Shown here one piece after another: positions 7,774 through 17,324 of a stretch of DNA of 64,000 nucleotides. The stretch covers positions 372,001 through 436,000 of the forward strand of contig NZ_JAPDVG010000001.1 in NCBI RefSeq assembly GCF_026015625.1. The letters run 5' to 3'. The notes below the pieces were generated by a model that saw nothing but the letters and a program-made list of their open reading frames with translations, was not told the DNA's origin and did no database searches. The position numbers were made by a program, and so were the translations under genes. Each line of letters opens with the position of its first letter. Positions within the stretch are counted from its first letter, which is position 1. This DNA comes from Segatella copri (GTDB taxonomy: Bacteria; Bacteroidota; Bacteroidia; Bacteroidales; Bacteroidaceae).

Positions 7774-9810
7774 ATGGCAGATGTTTTTCCTTCATCATTG
7801 ATTTATAGAGAAAATCCTAATCTCAGATTGGGAATCAAATCTTCCTTGAATTCTTTCAAGCAACTTTTGGCTTCTTTGTATATCATTTATAAGTCATGTG
7901 CAAATCCTTCTAAAGTCCTTTTTTCTGAAGAAGTGAATGTTGGGGATAATATTGCAATTTGTTTGAGTAAGAAATTGTTGGTGCGCATTAATGAGCAGTT
8001 TCCACAATTGCCTAATTTGCAAGATAGAATAAATCAATCTCCATTATTTAAGTCTCAGTGTGAGGCATTACAGGTGGGATTGGAATTGTTTTTACATTTG
8101 GGAAAAATAGATTTTGTAGAGAATGGAAAACAAGAACGAACAGGTGCGAATCGTTACAATAAGTTGATTGCTTTTTCTGACAAAATGCTAGTCCTTGATG
8201 CTTATTTATCTATGCAGGCTGAATATACAGACTCATTGCTGAATAATTGGTTGAATGGTGAAGAGTGTGGTGATAAGTTCGAAGATGGATTGAAATCAAT
8301 TCTTTCTACGTTTATTATTGATTGCTGCTATAAGATCAAAAAGCCTGATGGAGCAGAAGTTGTTTTTAATCTGGAGAATATTTGCAAGGTTTTAGAGAAT
8401 GGCGATAGTGCGTTGTTTAAAAGTGGTGAGACTGTTGGACCGTTGAGGGTACTGAATTCTTATATTGGCGAGAATATGTTGCCTGATATTGTGAAAGGTA
8501 AAGGAGTTTATAGTGCTGATAATCTGGAGAATTTGAAATGGAAGGCTCCTATGTTTTCTACATCTTTGGATTTGCTAGTAAGACAATTGCCTGGACAAGT
8601 TGATAATCAAAAGCCACCGGTCACTCAAAGTGAAATCAACCAAACTTATCGTCCTTATATCACGGCCATTAAGTCGAAGCCTTTCCTTCTTTTGGCAGGT
8701 ATTTCTGGTACTGGAAAAAGTAGAATCGTTCGTGAATTGGCTCGTGCTTGTTGGGATGTTGATTCTCCTGAATATAAGGATCATAAGCCAAAGAACTTTG
8801 AGATGATACAGGTGAAGCCTAATTGGCACGACTCTTCTGAACTTATTGGGTATGTAAGCAGACTTGGAGATGAACCAACGTTTATTGCTGGTGACTTTTT
8901 GAAGTTTGTAGTGCGAGCATGGGAGAATGAAAGTACCCCATATTTCTTATGTTTAGATGAAATGAACCTGGCTCCTGTTGAACAGTATTTTGCAGAATAT
9001 CTGAGTGTTGTGGAATCTCGAAAGCGCAATGAAACAGGTAAGGTTGTGACAGACCCAATTCTCAAGCCTGAATTTGAAAAAGAAAGGAATGGTGAACATG
9101 CAGAATTCGTTCCTAAGGCTTGGTATAAAAAACTGATAGATGAACTTTTGGTAGATTGTTCTGATGGTCAAAAGGATATTTTAAAACAGCAGTTCATAGA
9201 TAAAGGTATTACAATCCCCCAGAACCTCATTATCGTGGGAACCGTCAATATGGACGAAACAACCTTTTCTTTCTCCCGAAAAGTACTCGACAGAGCCATG
9301 ACCATCGAAATGAATGAGGTGGATTTATATGGTGGATTAACTTCCCGACACGAACAGATAGGAAAACTCAACTTTGAAGACTTGGTAGGAGATAAGGTGG
9401 AGGGTGTTGACGTGTATAAGGAAAACCAGGAGGTTTGCAACCAGGCGATACAGTACTTACAGGAAATCAATGCAGTATTGGAAGGTACACCTTTTAAGAT
9501 AGCTTATCGAACCCGTAACGAGTTCCTGCTCTATGTGGTCAATAATTTGCCTTATCGTAAAAATAGCCAAGGTTTGGAAATGACGCAAAATGAAGTCGTG
9601 GCCCGTGCTTTGGATGAAATTACTTCTATGAAAATCCTATCTAGAATAGAAGGCGATGAGGAGAAGGTAAAGGCGGAGTTGCTTGCTTCTTTAAAGGAAG
9701 TTGTTTCGAAGATGTTGCCGGAAAACATGAGAGATAGTTCTGTTTCTCTGGCTAAATTGGATGAAATGGAAAAGAAACTTAGTTCTGGTTATACTAGTTT
9801 TTGGAGTTAA
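7774..9810 (+). CDS. McrB-like AAA+ NTPase subunit of restriction system
   Basis: 678 residues. The first ~285 residues resemble no DNA-binding domain I can name and probably recognise the target. The AAA+ module has Walker A GISGTGKS at 309-316, Walker B FLCLDEMNLAPVEQYFAEYL, and the McrB-type segment VGTVNMDETTFSFSRKVLDRAMTIE, close to the GTP-specificity motif of McrB. Such subunits form hexamers that translocate or remodel DNA and activate a McrC-type nuclease. The start is an ATG 7 bp after the C5-methyltransferase stop. The last third (from about 9200) appears more GC-rich than the first part, a possible mosaic. Relation to LlaJI R1 is inferred from gene order. Confidence 0.88.
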   Translation: MADVFPSSLIYRENPNLRLGIKSSLNSFKQLLASLYIIYKSCANPSKVLFSEEVNVGDNIAICLSKKLLVRINEQFPQLPNLQDRINQSPLFKSQCEALQVGLELFLHLGKIDFVENGKQERTGANRYNKLIAFSDKMLVLDAYLSMQAEYTDSLLNNWLNGEECGDKFEDGLKSILSTFIIDCCYKIKKPDGAEVVFNLENICKVLENGDSALFKSGETVGPLRVLNSYIGENMLPDIVKGKGVYSADNLENLKWKAPMFSTSLDLLVRQLPGQVDNQKPPVTQSEINQTYRPYITAIKSKPFLLLAGISGTGKSRIVRELARACWDVDSPEYKDHKPKNFEMIQVKPNWHDSSELIGYVSRLGDEPTFIAGDFLKFVVRAWENESTPYFLCLDEMNLAPVEQYFAEYLSVVESRKRNETGKVVTDPILKPEFEKERNGEHAEFVPKAWYKKLIDELLVDCSDGQKDILKQQFIDKGITIPQNLIIVGTVNMDETTFSFSRKVLDRAMTIEMNEVDLYGGLTSRHEQIGKLNFEDLVGDKVEGVDVYKENQEVCNQAIQYLQEINAVLEGTPFKIAYRTRNEFLLYVVNNLPYRKNSQGLEMTQNEVVARALDEITSMKILSRIEGDEEKVKAELLASLKEVVSKMLPENMRDSSVSLAKLDEMEKKLSSGYTSFWS

Positions 9811-9815
9811 CGGTA

Positions 9816-12059
9816 ATGGAACTTTTAAGAATCAAGCATCACGACTTTGTGATGACCATAGAATGCACCAAGTTTGATGCTATTTGGGATAAAGCGAAGA
9901 GGAATGTGGGGGAAGACAAACTTTCCTCCACATATTCCTGGTCGGATGGTGTTGAACTGGTGGAGCGGTATTTGAATGACCAATCCACTTCTAAGGTTAT
10001 ATTAAAAGATTCTTCTGCTCCTGCCATATTCTTTGATAATGCAGACTATCCGATATGGGTGGAGTTTGAGGAAAAGAATGATGCCAAGATTGTAGATGCA
10101 CATTTTGGTTCCATCTTGCAGAATGATAACGACAGGTTCAGTTTCCGTCATGGTATGTTGGCTGGCTTTCTGAATTTCGGCAATGAGATAGGACGTTCTG
10201 AAATCTGTTTTGATTATATTGTCAAGAGAAAGAAATCAGATGGTGTATCTTCTGAGCTCATCAAAAGAAAGTTTTCATTCTCCTTCGAGGTGTTGAGTAC
10301 CAAACTGGATTATCATTCTCATTGGAAGAAAATTGTAGAGGATATTGAGCAAGAGTATCGGATGCTCTCGCTTGATTTTCTAAAACGGACCTATCATAGC
10401 TTTGCTCCTGATAAACAGGGAGAAACGCCAGAGATTATATGGTGGAGTATCTTTGCTTGTGAACAAAAGAAGTTCTTGGAGGCTTGTCGGCACATTATCG
10501 ACCGACCACGTCATCGCTTGCATGGCAGGGAAACTTATCTGCGGGCTGATAAGTTGCGGCGGATTCCTATGTCTCTTGAAAATGAAATAGCTGAGCATCG
10601 CAAAGAACCCGCTCATCTTTATCGTATCACCGAAAAAATAGAGTCGAATGATACCCAGGAAAATCGATTTCTGAAATTTGCTTTATCGCAGATTACGAGT
10701 AAGTATGAACTCTTAAAAACTCGTATAGAGCAGGTTAAGGAGGTCTCTGATGCTACTAAGCAAGAACTTCAGGCAACTTATGTTTCCCTGAATCGGTTAA
10801 GGAAAAATTCTTTCTTCCGAACCGTTGGGCGTTTCAAGGGGTTGAACCAGGAAAGTATGGTTCTTCAGAAAGCTACGGGATATAGTCAGGTTTATCGTAC
10901 TTGGAATTTGCTCCGTAAGGCTTACTCTCTAAATGAAGGCATCTATCGGTTGCAATCCAAGGACATCGCCACGCTTTATGAAATATGGTGTTTCATAGAG
11001 GTGAGCCACATAGTAAAGAAGGAGTTGAATCTGGATCAGGATGATGTGGAACATCGCAATCGAATGGAACTGAATGGTCTGTTTACCTGGGAGTTGGGTA
11101 AGGGAGAGCATTCTCGTATTCTCTTTAGAAAAGATGGGGTAGAACTTGCCGAATTGGTATATAATCCGAAAAGTACGGAGCAGACCAACGATAGTATTGG
11201 AATGCAGAATCTGATAGTACCAACAGTACCTCAGAAGCCGGATATTGTCTTGCAGCTTACCAAGAATGATCTGCAGAAAGATATGAAGATGACTTATCTC
11301 TTCGATGCGAAATATCGGATAGCCAGCAAGAATGCGAGTGGAGTAGATGTGCCGCCGGATGATGCCATCAATCAGATGCATCGTTATCGTGATGCCATTT
11401 ATTATCGAGATTATGTTGAGGCTCCGTTAAAGAAGGAAGTGATTGGTGGATACATTCTTTTTCCTGGTGATGGTGAACCGGCTGATGTGGAGGTTTCAAA
11501 GTTCTATCAGACTATTAAGGAGGTGAACATAGGTGCTTTTCCGCTTCGTCCGAACGATAACGAAAACAGAAAGTTGCTTGAAGGTTTTATCCGGGAACTG
11601 ATAGAAACGAAGGCGAAGGATACTGTGCAACATGTGATTCCGCAGAAGGGTACTGTAATGGAAGTGGATAATCGGGTGTTGGTTGGTGTGGTTCGTCCGA
11701 GTCATCGGCGTGGGTACGAAAAGAGTTTCTTGAATCAATCTGCCACCTTATATTATACGGGTGCCAAGTTCCCGTCAACCATAGCATTGCAGGATCTTCA
11801 TTATTTCTTGCCATATATTAAGGGTAAGGGGATTCGTGATGTGTATGAGATTGTAAGAATGAGAACCATTACGGGTAAAGAGGCAAAGCAGGATGAAGGG
11901 GCTGATGCAACAGATGATTTGCGTTTGGCCTTTGAACTTCGTTTTTCTCGCCAGTTGTATAAGGAATATCGTATGATTGATGTCTTGCAAATGAAAGACC
12001 TGACGTTTCTGGATACGACATTTAGCGATATTGATGGTTATGTTTCATCGCGTATATAG
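9816..12059 (+). CDS. McrC-like nuclease with DUF2357 and PD-(D/E)XK domains
   Basis: 747 residues from the ATG at 9816, 5 bp after the McrB-like stop; the alternative TTG at 9801 would overlap that gene and adds only MELTV. The N-terminal half matches DUF2357-type McrC relatives (including ENRFLKFALSQI). The nuclease core is PD at 475-476 followed by FDAKYR with Asp497 and Lys499, the PD-(D/E)XK signature, and a helix INQMHRYRDAIYY. It is the likely cleaving subunit partnered with the AAA+ protein. The C-terminal ~170 residues after the nuclease may hold another recognition module. It ends the operon. Confidence 0.87.
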   Translation: MELLRIKHHDFVMTIECTKFDAIWDKAKRNVGEDKLSSTYSWSDGVELVERYLNDQSTSKVILKDSSAPAIFFDNADYPIWVEFEEKNDAKIVDAHFGSILQNDNDRFSFRHGMLAGFLNFGNEIGRSEICFDYIVKRKKSDGVSSELIKRKFSFSFEVLSTKLDYHSHWKKIVEDIEQEYRMLSLDFLKRTYHSFAPDKQGETPEIIWWSIFACEQKKFLEACRHIIDRPRHRLHGRETYLRADKLRRIPMSLENEIAEHRKEPAHLYRITEKIESNDTQENRFLKFALSQITSKYELLKTRIEQVKEVSDATKQELQATYVSLNRLRKNSFFRTVGRFKGLNQESMVLQKATGYSQVYRTWNLLRKAYSLNEGIYRLQSKDIATLYEIWCFIEVSHIVKKELNLDQDDVEHRNRMELNGLFTWELGKGEHSRILFRKDGVELAELVYNPKSTEQTNDSIGMQNLIVPTVPQKPDIVLQLTKNDLQKDMKMTYLFDAKYRIASKNASGVDVPPDDAINQMHRYRDAIYYRDYVEAPLKKEVIGGYILFPGDGEPADVEVSKFYQTIKEVNIGAFPLRPNDNENRKLLEGFIRELIETKAKDTVQHVIPQKGTVMEVDNRVLVGVVRPSHRRGYEKSFLNQSATLYYTGAKFPSTIALQDLHYFLPYIKGKGIRDVYEIVRMRTITGKEAKQDEGADATDDLRLAFELRFSRQLYKEYRMIDVLQMKDLTFLDTTFSDIDGYVSSRI

Positions 12060-12129
12060 AAAAAGTTTTTCTATTTTATTGTCACATCTGCCACGCAGAT
12101 TGTAAGTAATTGATACACAGAAAGAAATG

Positions 12130-12160
12130 GGTGGCAATAAGACGTATTCTTATTGTCACC
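12130..12160. terminator. Hairpin between convergent genes, with 10-bp repeats
   Basis: 12-bp stem with one G-U pair (12130-12141 with 12149-12160), loop 7 nt, between the nuclease gene and the convergent SGNH hydrolase. The right arm is the first of three 10-bp repeats of the TATTGCCACC type at 12151-12180. There is no long T-run, so terminator activity is only inferred. Confidence 0.5.
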
Positions 12161-12185
12161 TATTGCCACCTATTGCCACGGATTT

Positions 12186-13052
12186 CTAGAAGACGCAAGG
12201 CAATGCAGATAGCTGCTGCATGATGGTCTTTGCCATGCGGGAGTGGCCGGCATCGTTTGGATGAAGACGGTCGGTATCCGGTTTGTTAAACATCTGCGCA
12301 CCAGCATCGTAAAGAGGGAAGAGACCGGAAAGGGAGTTGAGGTCGATGACCGGAACTGCCCAGACATTGCCTGTTTCCTTGATAGCTTTCACGTATTCAT
12401 CGAAGAAGATGCCACGCGCATTCTCGTACATCTCATCTGGCTGGATGTTCTTGTCACCACTGGCAAAGAGAGCACGATGCACAGGAGTCATCACCACGAT
12501 TTGCTTGGTAGGATACATCTGCTTCAGCTTCGACATGGCGATGTTGATGCGGCCTTTCAATGTATTCTTGTCCATACAGAAGTGGCGGTGGCGGCGCTGT
12601 ACCATTTCGCTTGGCTTGTGGCGGGCTACTCTCACACTGTCGAAAGTCTCCGTGTACCATTCGCCGATAGGCACACCATTGTTATAATCATTGGTACCCA
12701 TAAAGATGAGGATGGCATCAAAATCATCGCCATGTTCCTTCTGCAGTTGGTCTGCCTGACGGGGAATATCGTTCCACTGCCTGCCGCTCACACCATAAAC
12801 GTAAGGGGTGATGCCGAGCCAATCCTGCAGGAATCCCCAGTATTTTACTTTTGATGCTTTGATTCTTGGGTCTGTGATGGAGTCGCCGAAGTAAGCCACT
12901 TTCTTTCCCTTCCAGGGATGCTGAAGGTTCTTGAATGCCTTTTCTTTTTCGGCGATTTCTTTCTTGCTCATCGCCTTCTGGGCGAAGGCGGGTAGGGTTG
13001 GCATTGCCAAAGTCAAGGTGAGTGCCAGGGTAATCATTGTTTGTTTCTTCAT
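12186..13052 (-). CDS. Secreted SGNH/GDSL-family hydrolase
   Basis: 288 residues with a cleavable signal peptide ending in PAFAQ. Block I is VAYFGDSITD with the nucleophile Ser, a GTNDY segment supplies the Asn block, and DRLHPNDAGH gives the catalytic Asp and His. SGNH hydrolases deacylate carbohydrate esters, lipids or other esters in the periplasm or outside the cell. A minus-strand promoter fits upstream: TACCTTTGC at 13084-13092 and TTG at 13114-13116, spacer 21 bp. No polysaccharide locus adjoins it, so the substrate is unknown; an acetyl-esterase role is a reasonable guess only. Confidence 0.88.
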   Translation of the reverse strand: MKKQTMITLALTLTLAMPTLPAFAQKAMSKKEIAEKEKAFKNLQHPWKGKKVAYFGDSITDPRIKASKVKYWGFLQDWLGITPYVYGVSGRQWNDIPRQADQLQKEHGDDFDAILIFMGTNDYNNGVPIGEWYTETFDSVRVARHKPSEMVQRRHRHFCMDKNTLKGRINIAMSKLKQMYPTKQIVVMTPVHRALFASGDKNIQPDEMYENARGIFFDEYVKAIKETGNVWAVPVIDLNSLSGLFPLYDAGAQMFNKPDTDRLHPNDAGHSRMAKTIMQQLSALPCVF

Positions 13053-13083
13053 TGCTAGTTTGTTTTTAATTCTTTTTCTGAGT

Positions 13084-13116
13084 GCAAAGGTACGGCAAAA
13101 ATCTCAAACGGCGCAA
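13084..13116 (-). promoter_or_regulatory. Promoter of the SGNH hydrolase gene
   Basis: On the minus strand, TTG (13114-13116) and TACCTTTGC (13084-13092) with 21 bp between them, 32 bp upstream of the start codon. Confidence 0.65.
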
Positions 13117-13211
13117 CATTTATTGTTCAAATATCAGTCTTTTTCTGTTTTTTTTTGTAATTTTGCAGCCGCTAATAGAAATGAGTATTTATAATAGGTA
13201 TATTATTAAGG

Positions 13212-14384
13212 ATGACAGTCAGTTTGAGTAATTTAAGTGATTTGGCGCGCAAGCGAGTGGCGGTTGCGGCTTATTATTTTGTTCCGGGAGTCGTGTTTGC
13301 CAGTTGGGCAAGCCGTATTCCGGATGTAAAACAGATGTTGCATCTGAGCAACGGTCAGTTGGGAACGGTGCTTTTCGCCATTCCTATCGGCCAACTTCTG
13401 ATGATGGCTTTCTCGGGTATCCTGGTGAGTAGATTTGGCAGCAAGAAGATGCTGGTTCTCTCTGAGGTGCTCTATGTTCTGGTTCTTTTCTGCATCGGTA
13501 GCAGTACTACGGTTTTTCATCTGATTTTGAGTCTTATTGCTTTCGGAATGATGGCGAATCTGATGAACATTGCCACCAATACGCAGGCATGTCTGGTAGA
13601 GAAGATGTATGGGCGCAACATCATGTCGTCGTTTCATGGTCTGTGGAGTCTGGGTGGATTCTCCGGTGGTATCATCGGTGCCATCTTTGCCAACACTTTG
13701 CTCCCGATAGATGTCCACTTTGGAACTATCCTGGCTCTGAGTATTCTCATCGTTGCTGTCGGTTTCCGCTTTCTGATTAATGATGCCATGGCGAAAGCAG
13801 AAGAGGAGGATGTTCCGAAGTTCTCTTTCAAGACCATCGACCCGATTCTGTTCCTTTTGGGACTGATGGGATTTGCAGGCATGTTCTGTGAAGGTACCGT
13901 TTACGATTGGAGTAGCGTATATTTTTCATCAGTAGTAAAACCCGATGAGGCTTTTATCCGTGCGGGCTATGTGGCTGGTATGGGTGCGATGACGTTGGGT
14001 AGATTCATGGCTGATGGGTTTGTTACGAAATACGGCCCAGCCAGAGTATTGAAGGTTTGTGGTGGTTTGATATTGGGCGGTTTGTGGCTGGCTGCTGCCT
14101 TGCCTTATCTCATTCCTGCCACCTTGGGTTTCCTGCTGGTAGGTTTCGGCATCTCTTCGTCGGTTCCTATCTGTTACAGTATCGCCGGAAAATTGGGAAC
14201 CATCAAGGCGAGCATCGCTATTACCATCGTTTCAAGCATCAGCTTCTTCGGTTTCCTTGTAGGTCCTCCGGTTATCGGATGGCTTGCTGAGGCTACCGGT
14301 CTCCGCATTGCCATCAGCATTGCCGCCTGCCTGGGTCTGATGATAGCGTTTGTTGCCGCAAAGGTAGGAAAGAGATTATCCTGA
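13212..14384 (+). CDS. MFS transporter, YbjJ/fucose-permease-like group
   Basis: 390 residues, about 12 membrane helices, with the MFS loop 2-3 motif in SGILVSRFGSKKM and the N-terminal ASWASRIPDVK typical of the YbjJ-like subgroup. Substrate unknown; related proteins include sugar permeases and poorly characterised exporters. A -7 box TAATTTTGC lies at 13158-13166, about 45 bp upstream of the ATG, without a clear TTTG partner. Monocistronic, convergent with feoAB. Confidence 0.83.
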   Translation: MTVSLSNLSDLARKRVAVAAYYFVPGVVFASWASRIPDVKQMLHLSNGQLGTVLFAIPIGQLLMMAFSGILVSRFGSKKMLVLSEVLYVLVLFCIGSSTTVFHLILSLIAFGMMANLMNIATNTQACLVEKMYGRNIMSSFHGLWSLGGFSGGIIGAIFANTLLPIDVHFGTILALSILIVAVGFRFLINDAMAKAEEEDVPKFSFKTIDPILFLLGLMGFAGMFCEGTVYDWSSVYFSSVVKPDEAFIRAGYVAGMGAMTLGRFMADGFVTKYGPARVLKVCGGLILGGLWLAAALPYLIPATLGFLLVGFGISSSVPICYSIAGKLGTIKASIAITIVSSISFFGFLVGPPVIGWLAEATGLRIAISIAACLGLMIAFVAAKVGKRLS

Positions 14385-14420
14385 ATAAGGAAACGGTTGA
14401 TGTCTTCTAATGATATGATT

Positions 14421-14535
14421 GATGTCGTTCAGGTATATGACTGATAACGTTCTAGTATATGACTAAAATCTTCCAAACAGTTACTTGAAGTCTTTCAGAT
14501 ATATAGAATAAGTCTTCTGGATATATTATATAGTA
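14421..14535. repeat. Degenerate AT-rich repeats between convergent genes
   Basis: Loose repeats built on GTCNTTCNGGTATAT followed by AT-rich sequence, for example at 14424, 14447, 14490 and 14512 (the last two 22 bp apart). No open frame is present. They run up to the palindrome that follows. Confidence 0.45.
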
Positions 14536-14536
14536 A

Positions 14537-14604
14537 GCCGCACAACAGCTGATGTGCGCTTGCACAACAGGTGTTGTGCAAGCGTCGCTCAGCTGTTGTG
14601 CGGC
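14537..14604. repeat. 68-bp nested palindrome
   Basis: Perfect 16-bp outer arms (14537-14552 with 14589-14604), 5-nt unpaired segments on each side, then perfect 12-bp inner arms (14558-14569 with 14572-14583) around a 2-nt loop. A further direct copy of the right outer arm motif (TCAGGTGTTGTGCG) follows at 14611-14624. It sits between the convergent MFS and feoAB genes and lacks a T-run, so it is not a standard terminator. Confidence 0.85.
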
Positions 14605-14660
14605 TGTCGTTCAGGTGTTGTGCGCTCTCTTTGTTTGTTTTCTTAAAGCAGACACCTTGA

Positions 14661-17192
14661 TTAGATAAACAAACATCCTATCTGGAAGACCAGGGCTGAT
14701 ACTACCCATGCCAGGAGCGTGGTGTAGCCGGCGGCGAAGCCTGCCCATTTCCAACTGCCCGTCTCGCCCTTGATGGCAGCGATTGTGGCGATGCAAGGGA
14801 AGTAGAGCAATACAAAGAGGAGGAAACAGTAGGCGGTGAGCGTTGCCTTCGCTGCTGCCTCGGCATCGCTGTAACCGTAGGTCTTCTTCAGGTCTGAAGT
14901 CATCTGTTTCTTCAAAACCTCGTATTTTCCGTCTTCATCGTTGTAATCCTGATCATCAGAGAAACTGTCGTTGTTGCTGTAGAGCACGCCCATTGTTGAG
15001 GCTACAATCTCCTTGGCACCCACACCGGAAACCAAGCCCACATCCAGTTTCCAGTCGAATCCCTGTGGGGTAAAGATAGGCTCGATGGTCTTACCGATTC
15101 TGCCGATATAGCTTTGCTCCTGCTGGGCCTGGTTATCAAGTTCTTCATTATGAGGAAAATACCCCAAAGCCCATACGATGATACTTGCCACAAGGATGAT
15201 ACCACCCATCTTCTTCAAGTACTGCTTACCCTTCTCCCAGGTATGGCGGCCTATCGCCTTCCAGGTAGGGAAGCGGTAAGGAGGCAACTCCATTACGAAC
15301 GGGGTATCTTCGCCCTTCACCACGAAACTGGCAAAGATGCGGCTCAATATCACGGCTAGGAAGATGCCGATGAGATAGAGCGATACCATGATGAGCGAAC
15401 GGTATTGGATGGCAAAGAATGTTCCGATGACCATGATGTAGATTGGCAGACGAGCCGAACAGCTCATCAATGGCAATATCAGCATCGTAATCAGACGCGA
15501 ACGGTGACTCTCGATGGTTCTCGTTGCCATCACCGCAGGTACGTTACATCCGAATCCCATAATCAGCGGGATGAATGACTTGCCATGCAGGCCCATCTTG
15601 TGCATCAGCTTATCCATGATGAAGGCTGCACGAGCCATATATCCCGAATCCTCCATATAAGAAATGAAGAAATACAGAATCAGAATCTGTGGCAGGAACA
15701 CGATCACGGCACCTACACCACCAATCACACCATCTACCAGCATATCCTTTACAGGTCCGTCCGGCATCGTATTACTGATGAACTCGCCCAGCCATGCTAC
15801 GCCGTCCTCAATCCATCCCTTAGGAATCTCGCCCAGAACGAAGGTGGCTGAGAACATGATGAACAGCAGGAGGACGAAGATAGGGAAGCCTACATATTTA
15901 TTGGTCAGGATTCTGTCGATGAGGTGGGTTACCTGATAGGTATCCTTCGCCTTGCCCGGTTCATAGCCTGCTTCCTGCAATGCGCCATGGATAAAACCGT
16001 ATTTGGCATCCATGATGGCGGTTTCGCTATCCTCCAGGGTCTCTTCCTTCACACGCTTGGCTGCCTCGTCACGGGCTGCGAAAATTTCCTTGGCCGATTT
16101 CAGATGACTTACGTATTCCTCGGCGTGCTTATCATTCTCCAACAACTTGATAGAGAGGTATCGGGTAGAGTAGCGCTGGCGGATGGAATCATCTGCCTTC
16201 AGATATTTCTGGATATGCTCGATACCATGTTCTATCTCATGTCCGTGGTTGATGTGGATATGGCGATAGTGAGCGCTGGAATCTTCCTTGCCTTCGTAGA
16301 GTTCGATGATGGTCTCGAAGAGCTTATCTACGCCTCGGCCATTGGTGAAGACGGTAGGAATCATCGAGATACCAAAGAGTTCGCCCAGTTTGTCGTAGTC
16401 GATGTTATCGCCACGCTTCTCGGTTTCATCAAACATATTGAGGGCGCAGACCATGCGGATGTGCATATCTATCAATTGTGTGGTGAGATAGAGATTGCGC
16501 TCCAGGTTGCTGGTGTCGATGACGTTGATGACGATATCCGGCGTATGCTCGATGAGCTGCTTGCGCACATAGAGTTCTTCTGGCGAATAAGCCGAGAGGG
16601 AATAGGTACCCGGCAAATCTACCAGATTGAAGTGGTAGCCGTTGAAATTGGCTTCACCTACTTTCGCATCCACGGTTACACCGCTATAGTTTCCTACGCG
16701 TTCGTGAGCACCCGAAGCAAAGTTGAAGAGGGAAGTCTTACCGCAGTTTGGATTTCCTACCAGTGCCACGTTGATGACGCGGTGGAGTCTTTCTGCTTCC
16801 TGTTCAGCCAGGGCTTCGTTGCTGGCATTGTCTTTTCTTTCAGCTACGAGCATCTTGTCGCCGAGCGCCTGCTCGTCGCTATCGTTGGAATCTATTACTT
16901 TTGAGTTAATTACCTGTTGGCGGTCTTCTTCTTCCGCCTTGCTGAGCTTTGCATCGTTCTTGGCTTCATCAATGGAAACCACCTCGATATGGTCGGCTTC
17001 GCTGTGGCGGAGAGAAACTTCATAGCCCATGATCTTGTATTTTACAGGGTCCTGGAGTGGGGCGTTAAGGAGTACATCTACCTTCTTGCCTTTGATGAAT
17101 CCCATCTCGATGACTCTCTTTCTGAAGCCACCGTGTCCTGATACCTTGACGATAACGGCGCTTTCACCTGTTTTAAGTTCTGATAATTTCAT
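14661..17192 (-). CDS. feoB: Fused FeoA-FeoB ferrous iron transporter
   Basis: 843 residues. Residues 1 to about 75 form a FeoA SH3-like domain (KLSELKTGESAVIVKVSGHGGFRKR). After a charged linker come the FeoB G domain with VGNPNCGKTSLFN (G1), DLPGTYSLSAYSPEE (G3) and the NVIDTSNLERN region, then a transmembrane permease with Gate-like segments including FGCNVPAVMATRT. It imports Fe2+ across the inner membrane in a GTPase-dependent way. FeoA-FeoB fusion is usual in Bacteroidota. A -7 box TATTTTTGC lies at 17268-17276 on the minus strand. No FeoC is visible. Confidence 0.95.
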   Translation of the reverse strand: MKLSELKTGESAVIVKVSGHGGFRKRVIEMGFIKGKKVDVLLNAPLQDPVKYKIMGYEVSLRHSEADHIEVVSIDEAKNDAKLSKAEEEDRQQVINSKVIDSNDSDEQALGDKMLVAERKDNASNEALAEQEAERLHRVINVALVGNPNCGKTSLFNFASGAHERVGNYSGVTVDAKVGEANFNGYHFNLVDLPGTYSLSAYSPEELYVRKQLIEHTPDIVINVIDTSNLERNLYLTTQLIDMHIRMVCALNMFDETEKRGDNIDYDKLGELFGISMIPTVFTNGRGVDKLFETIIELYEGKEDSSAHYRHIHINHGHEIEHGIEHIQKYLKADDSIRQRYSTRYLSIKLLENDKHAEEYVSHLKSAKEIFAARDEAAKRVKEETLEDSETAIMDAKYGFIHGALQEAGYEPGKAKDTYQVTHLIDRILTNKYVGFPIFVLLLFIMFSATFVLGEIPKGWIEDGVAWLGEFISNTMPDGPVKDMLVDGVIGGVGAVIVFLPQILILYFFISYMEDSGYMARAAFIMDKLMHKMGLHGKSFIPLIMGFGCNVPAVMATRTIESHRSRLITMLILPLMSCSARLPIYIMVIGTFFAIQYRSLIMVSLYLIGIFLAVILSRIFASFVVKGEDTPFVMELPPYRFPTWKAIGRHTWEKGKQYLKKMGGIILVASIIVWALGYFPHNEELDNQAQQEQSYIGRIGKTIEPIFTPQGFDWKLDVGLVSGVGAKEIVASTMGVLYSNNDSFSDDQDYNDEDGKYEVLKKQMTSDLKKTYGYSDAEAAAKATLTAYCFLLFVLLYFPCIATIAAIKGETGSWKWAGFAAGYTTLLAWVVSALVFQIGCLFI

Positions 17193-17324
17193 ATATCTTT
17201 CCTTGTTTTAATCTTGTTCTTTTCTTTGGGGCATGACCTCATGGTCAGCTCTTTTTTCTTTTCGACTGCAAAAATACTAATAATTTTTTGCAACTTGGTA
17301 GCAATAATGTAGTTTTAAAACAAA

